Origin: Cellulomonadaceae bacterium
GTDB taxonomy: Bacteria > Actinomycetota > Actinomycetes > Actinomycetales > Cellulomonadaceae
Length of the DNA stretch: 7,864 nt
Assembly: GCA_031283115.1 (NCBI GenBank)
Contig: JAITCK010000233.1
Location: 1 to 7,864, forward strand
Direction of reading: 5' to 3'
Under the pieces are notes generated by a model that saw nothing but the letters and a program-made list of their open reading frames with translations, did no database searches and was not told where the DNA came from. Below, piece after piece: positions 6,523 to 7,864 of the stretch. The position numbers and the translations under genes were made by a program. Each line of letters starts with the position of its first letter. Within the stretch, counting starts at the first letter, position 1.

Positions 6523-7864
6523 ATGGTTGCCCAGGCAGGAGATGTCGCCGTCAGTACGGCCGACGCCGCAGCAGACGCAGGCACGATCATCGACATTGAC
6601 GTGGCCACTGAAATGGAAACGTCCTTCCTTGAATACGCCTATTCAGTGATTTACGCCCGGGCTCTACCGGATGCCCGTGACGGTCTCAAACCTGTTCAGC
6701 GCCGGATTTTGTACATGATGGCCGATATGGGTTTGCGGCCTGACCGCCCCTACGTCAAATCGTCGCGCGTGGTGGGTGAGGTGATGGGTAAGTTGCACCC
6801 TCACGGCGACGCAGCCATTTATGACGCCCTGGTGCGTTTGGCGCAAGATTTCTCCCTGCGTCTTCCTTTGGTGGACGGTCACGGCAACTTTGGGTCGTTG
6901 GATGACGGGCCGGCGGCCCCCCGCTACACCGAAGCCCGGCTGGCCAGTGCGTCAATGGCGATGACTGCTGGCTTGGATGAAGACGTTGTCGATTTTGTTC
7001 CCAACTATGACAACAAGCTGTCTCAGCCTGACGTACTGCCTGCGGCTTTACCTAACCTGCTGGTCAACGGGGCGTCCGGTATTGCCGTGGGTATGGCCAC
7101 CAACATGGCCCCCCACAACCTCATCGAAGTGGTGGCTGCTGCCCAACATTTGCTGGCCCACCCGGACGCCTCCCTGGATGACATTATGCGGCTGGTTCCC
7201 GGCCCTGACCTGCCTACGGGTGGGCGCATTGTTGGCTTGGAGGGGGTGCGTGACGCCTACCGGACAGGTCGGGGCACTTTCCGCACTAGGGCTACGGCCC
7301 GCATTGAGAACATTACGGCCCGTAAACGCGGCATCATCGTCACCGAACTGCCCTACCTGGTGGGACCGGAGAAGATTGTCGAAAAAATCGCTGACGGGGT
7401 GAAGTCCAAAAAGATTCAGGGCGTTTCTGCTGTTCAAGACTTGACTGACCGGAAGAACGGTCTGCGGCTGGTGATCGAAGTCAAAACGGGTTTTGACCCG
7501 GAAGCCGTGCTGGAACAGTTGTACCGGGTTACGCCGTTGGAGGATTCTTTCGGCATCAACAATGTGGCTTTGGTGGATGGCCAGCCGCGCACGTTGGGGC
7601 TGCTGGAACTCTTGCACGTGTGGGTGGGCCACCGCCTTGACGTGGTGCGTCGCCGCAGCCAGTACCGGTTGGAACGCCGCCGCGAACGCCTGCACTTGGT
7701 GGACGGCCTGCTGCGGGCCATCGTCGACATTGACGATGTCATCGCCATTATTCGTGCCGCCGATGATGCCGCCCAGGCCCGCGAACGCCTGATGATCGCC
7801 CTGGACTTGTCCCAACCTCAGGCCGACTACATTCTTGAACTGCAACTGCGCAGGCTAACCAAGT
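6523..7864 (+). CDS. parC: DNA topoisomerase IV subunit A (ParC), N-terminal part; 3' end outside window
   Basis: ParC is the DNA-cleaving subunit that, with ParE, decatenates daughter chromosomes. The frame is open from the ATG at 6523 to the window edge, giving 447 residues of the breakage-reunion domain. Diagnostic stretches are FLEYAYSVIYARALPDARDG (35-54), GEVMGKLHPHGDAAIYDALV (85-104), DGHGNFGS (118-125), the catalytic R134-Y135 in RYTEARL, NLLVNGASGIAVGMATNMAP (178-197) and FGINNVALVDGQP (343-355). FLEYAYSVIYARALPDARDG is the ParC-like version; actinobacterial GyrA usually reads more like [20 protein letters not shown], so I favour ParC over GyrA. At the position of E. coli GyrA Ser83 this protein has Ala97, and at Asp87 it has Asp101. 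The N-terminal 22 residues are Ala/Asp-rich and variable. No parE gene is visible next to it. Confidence 0.93.
   Translation, partial: MVAQAGDVAVSTADAAADAGTIIDIDVATEMETSFLEYAYSVIYARALPDARDGLKPVQRRILYMMADMGLRPDRPYVKSSRVVGEVMGKLHPHGDAAIYDALVRLAQDFSLRLPLVDGHGNFGSLDDGPAAPRYTEARLASASMAMTAGLDEDVVDFVPNYDNKLSQPDVLPAALPNLLVNGASGIAVGMATNMAPHNLIEVVAAAQHLLAHPDASLDDIMRLVPGPDLPTGGRIVGLEGVRDAYRTGRGTFRTRATARIENITARKRGIIVTELPYLVGPEKIVEKIADGVKSKKIQGVSAVQDLTDRKNGLRLVIEVKTGFDPEAVLEQLYRVTPLEDSFGINNVALVDGQPRTLGLLELLHVWVGHRLDVVRRRSQYRLERRRERLHLVDGLLRAIVDIDDVIAIIRAADDAAQARERLMIALDLSQPQADYILELQLRRLTK

Noticed and set aside
7048..7845. 265-codon minus-strand open frame opposite parC
   Set aside because: parC on the + strand is strongly conserved across the same bases; the antisense product is His/Gln/Val-rich with no recognisable domain.

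Overview
The window is GC-rich, densely coded DNA from an actinomycete (Actinomycetota). The evidence is the set of proteins: a SepH C-terminus, a DUF5998 protein, a lysine acetyltransferase/acyl-CoA synthetase fusion with its GNAT domain at the N-terminus, and an actinobacterial-type ParC. GTG starts and weak Shine-Dalgarno sequences fit the same group. I cannot place the family or genus from this sequence alone.

Layout, left to right. (1) Positions 1-762, + strand: the 3' two-thirds or so of sepH, encoding the disordered linker and the conserved C-terminal motif of a cell-division regulator; its DUF3071 domain lies off the left edge. (2) Positions 763-833: a short convergent gap with an imperfect 15-bp tandem repeat and a small bulged hairpin. 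(3) Positions 834-6480, - strand: four genes read right to left with gaps of 38, 2 and 57 bp, so probably one operon: a 993-residue Pat-like GNAT/acyl-CoA synthetase fusion, a DUF5998 protein, an alkaline-phosphatase-superfamily phosphodiesterase, and thymidine kinase. (4) Positions 6481-6522: a 42-bp divergent gap. (5) Positions 6523-7864, + strand: the 5' part of parC (topoisomerase IV subunit A), running off the right edge.

How the genes fit together: ParC (chromosome decatenation) and SepH (FtsZ-dependent division) serve chromosome segregation and septation. Thymidine kinase supplies dTMP by salvage. The Pat-like protein probably controls metabolic enzymes by lysine acylation, and its synthetase half appears to have lost the catalytic histidine. 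The phosphodiesterase and DUF5998 proteins have no substrate I can read from sequence, but their tight packing suggests co-expression.

This looks like a conserved housekeeping block, not a mobile or defence island. I see no tRNA, rRNA, CRISPR array, insertion sequence or phage gene, and I found no convincing undescribed system. The points most worth a second look are the DUF5998 protein with its Cys/His cluster, the catalytically degenerate synthetase half of the Pat-like protein, the compact divergent pat/parC promoter region, and the natural alanine in the ParC quinolone-determining region.
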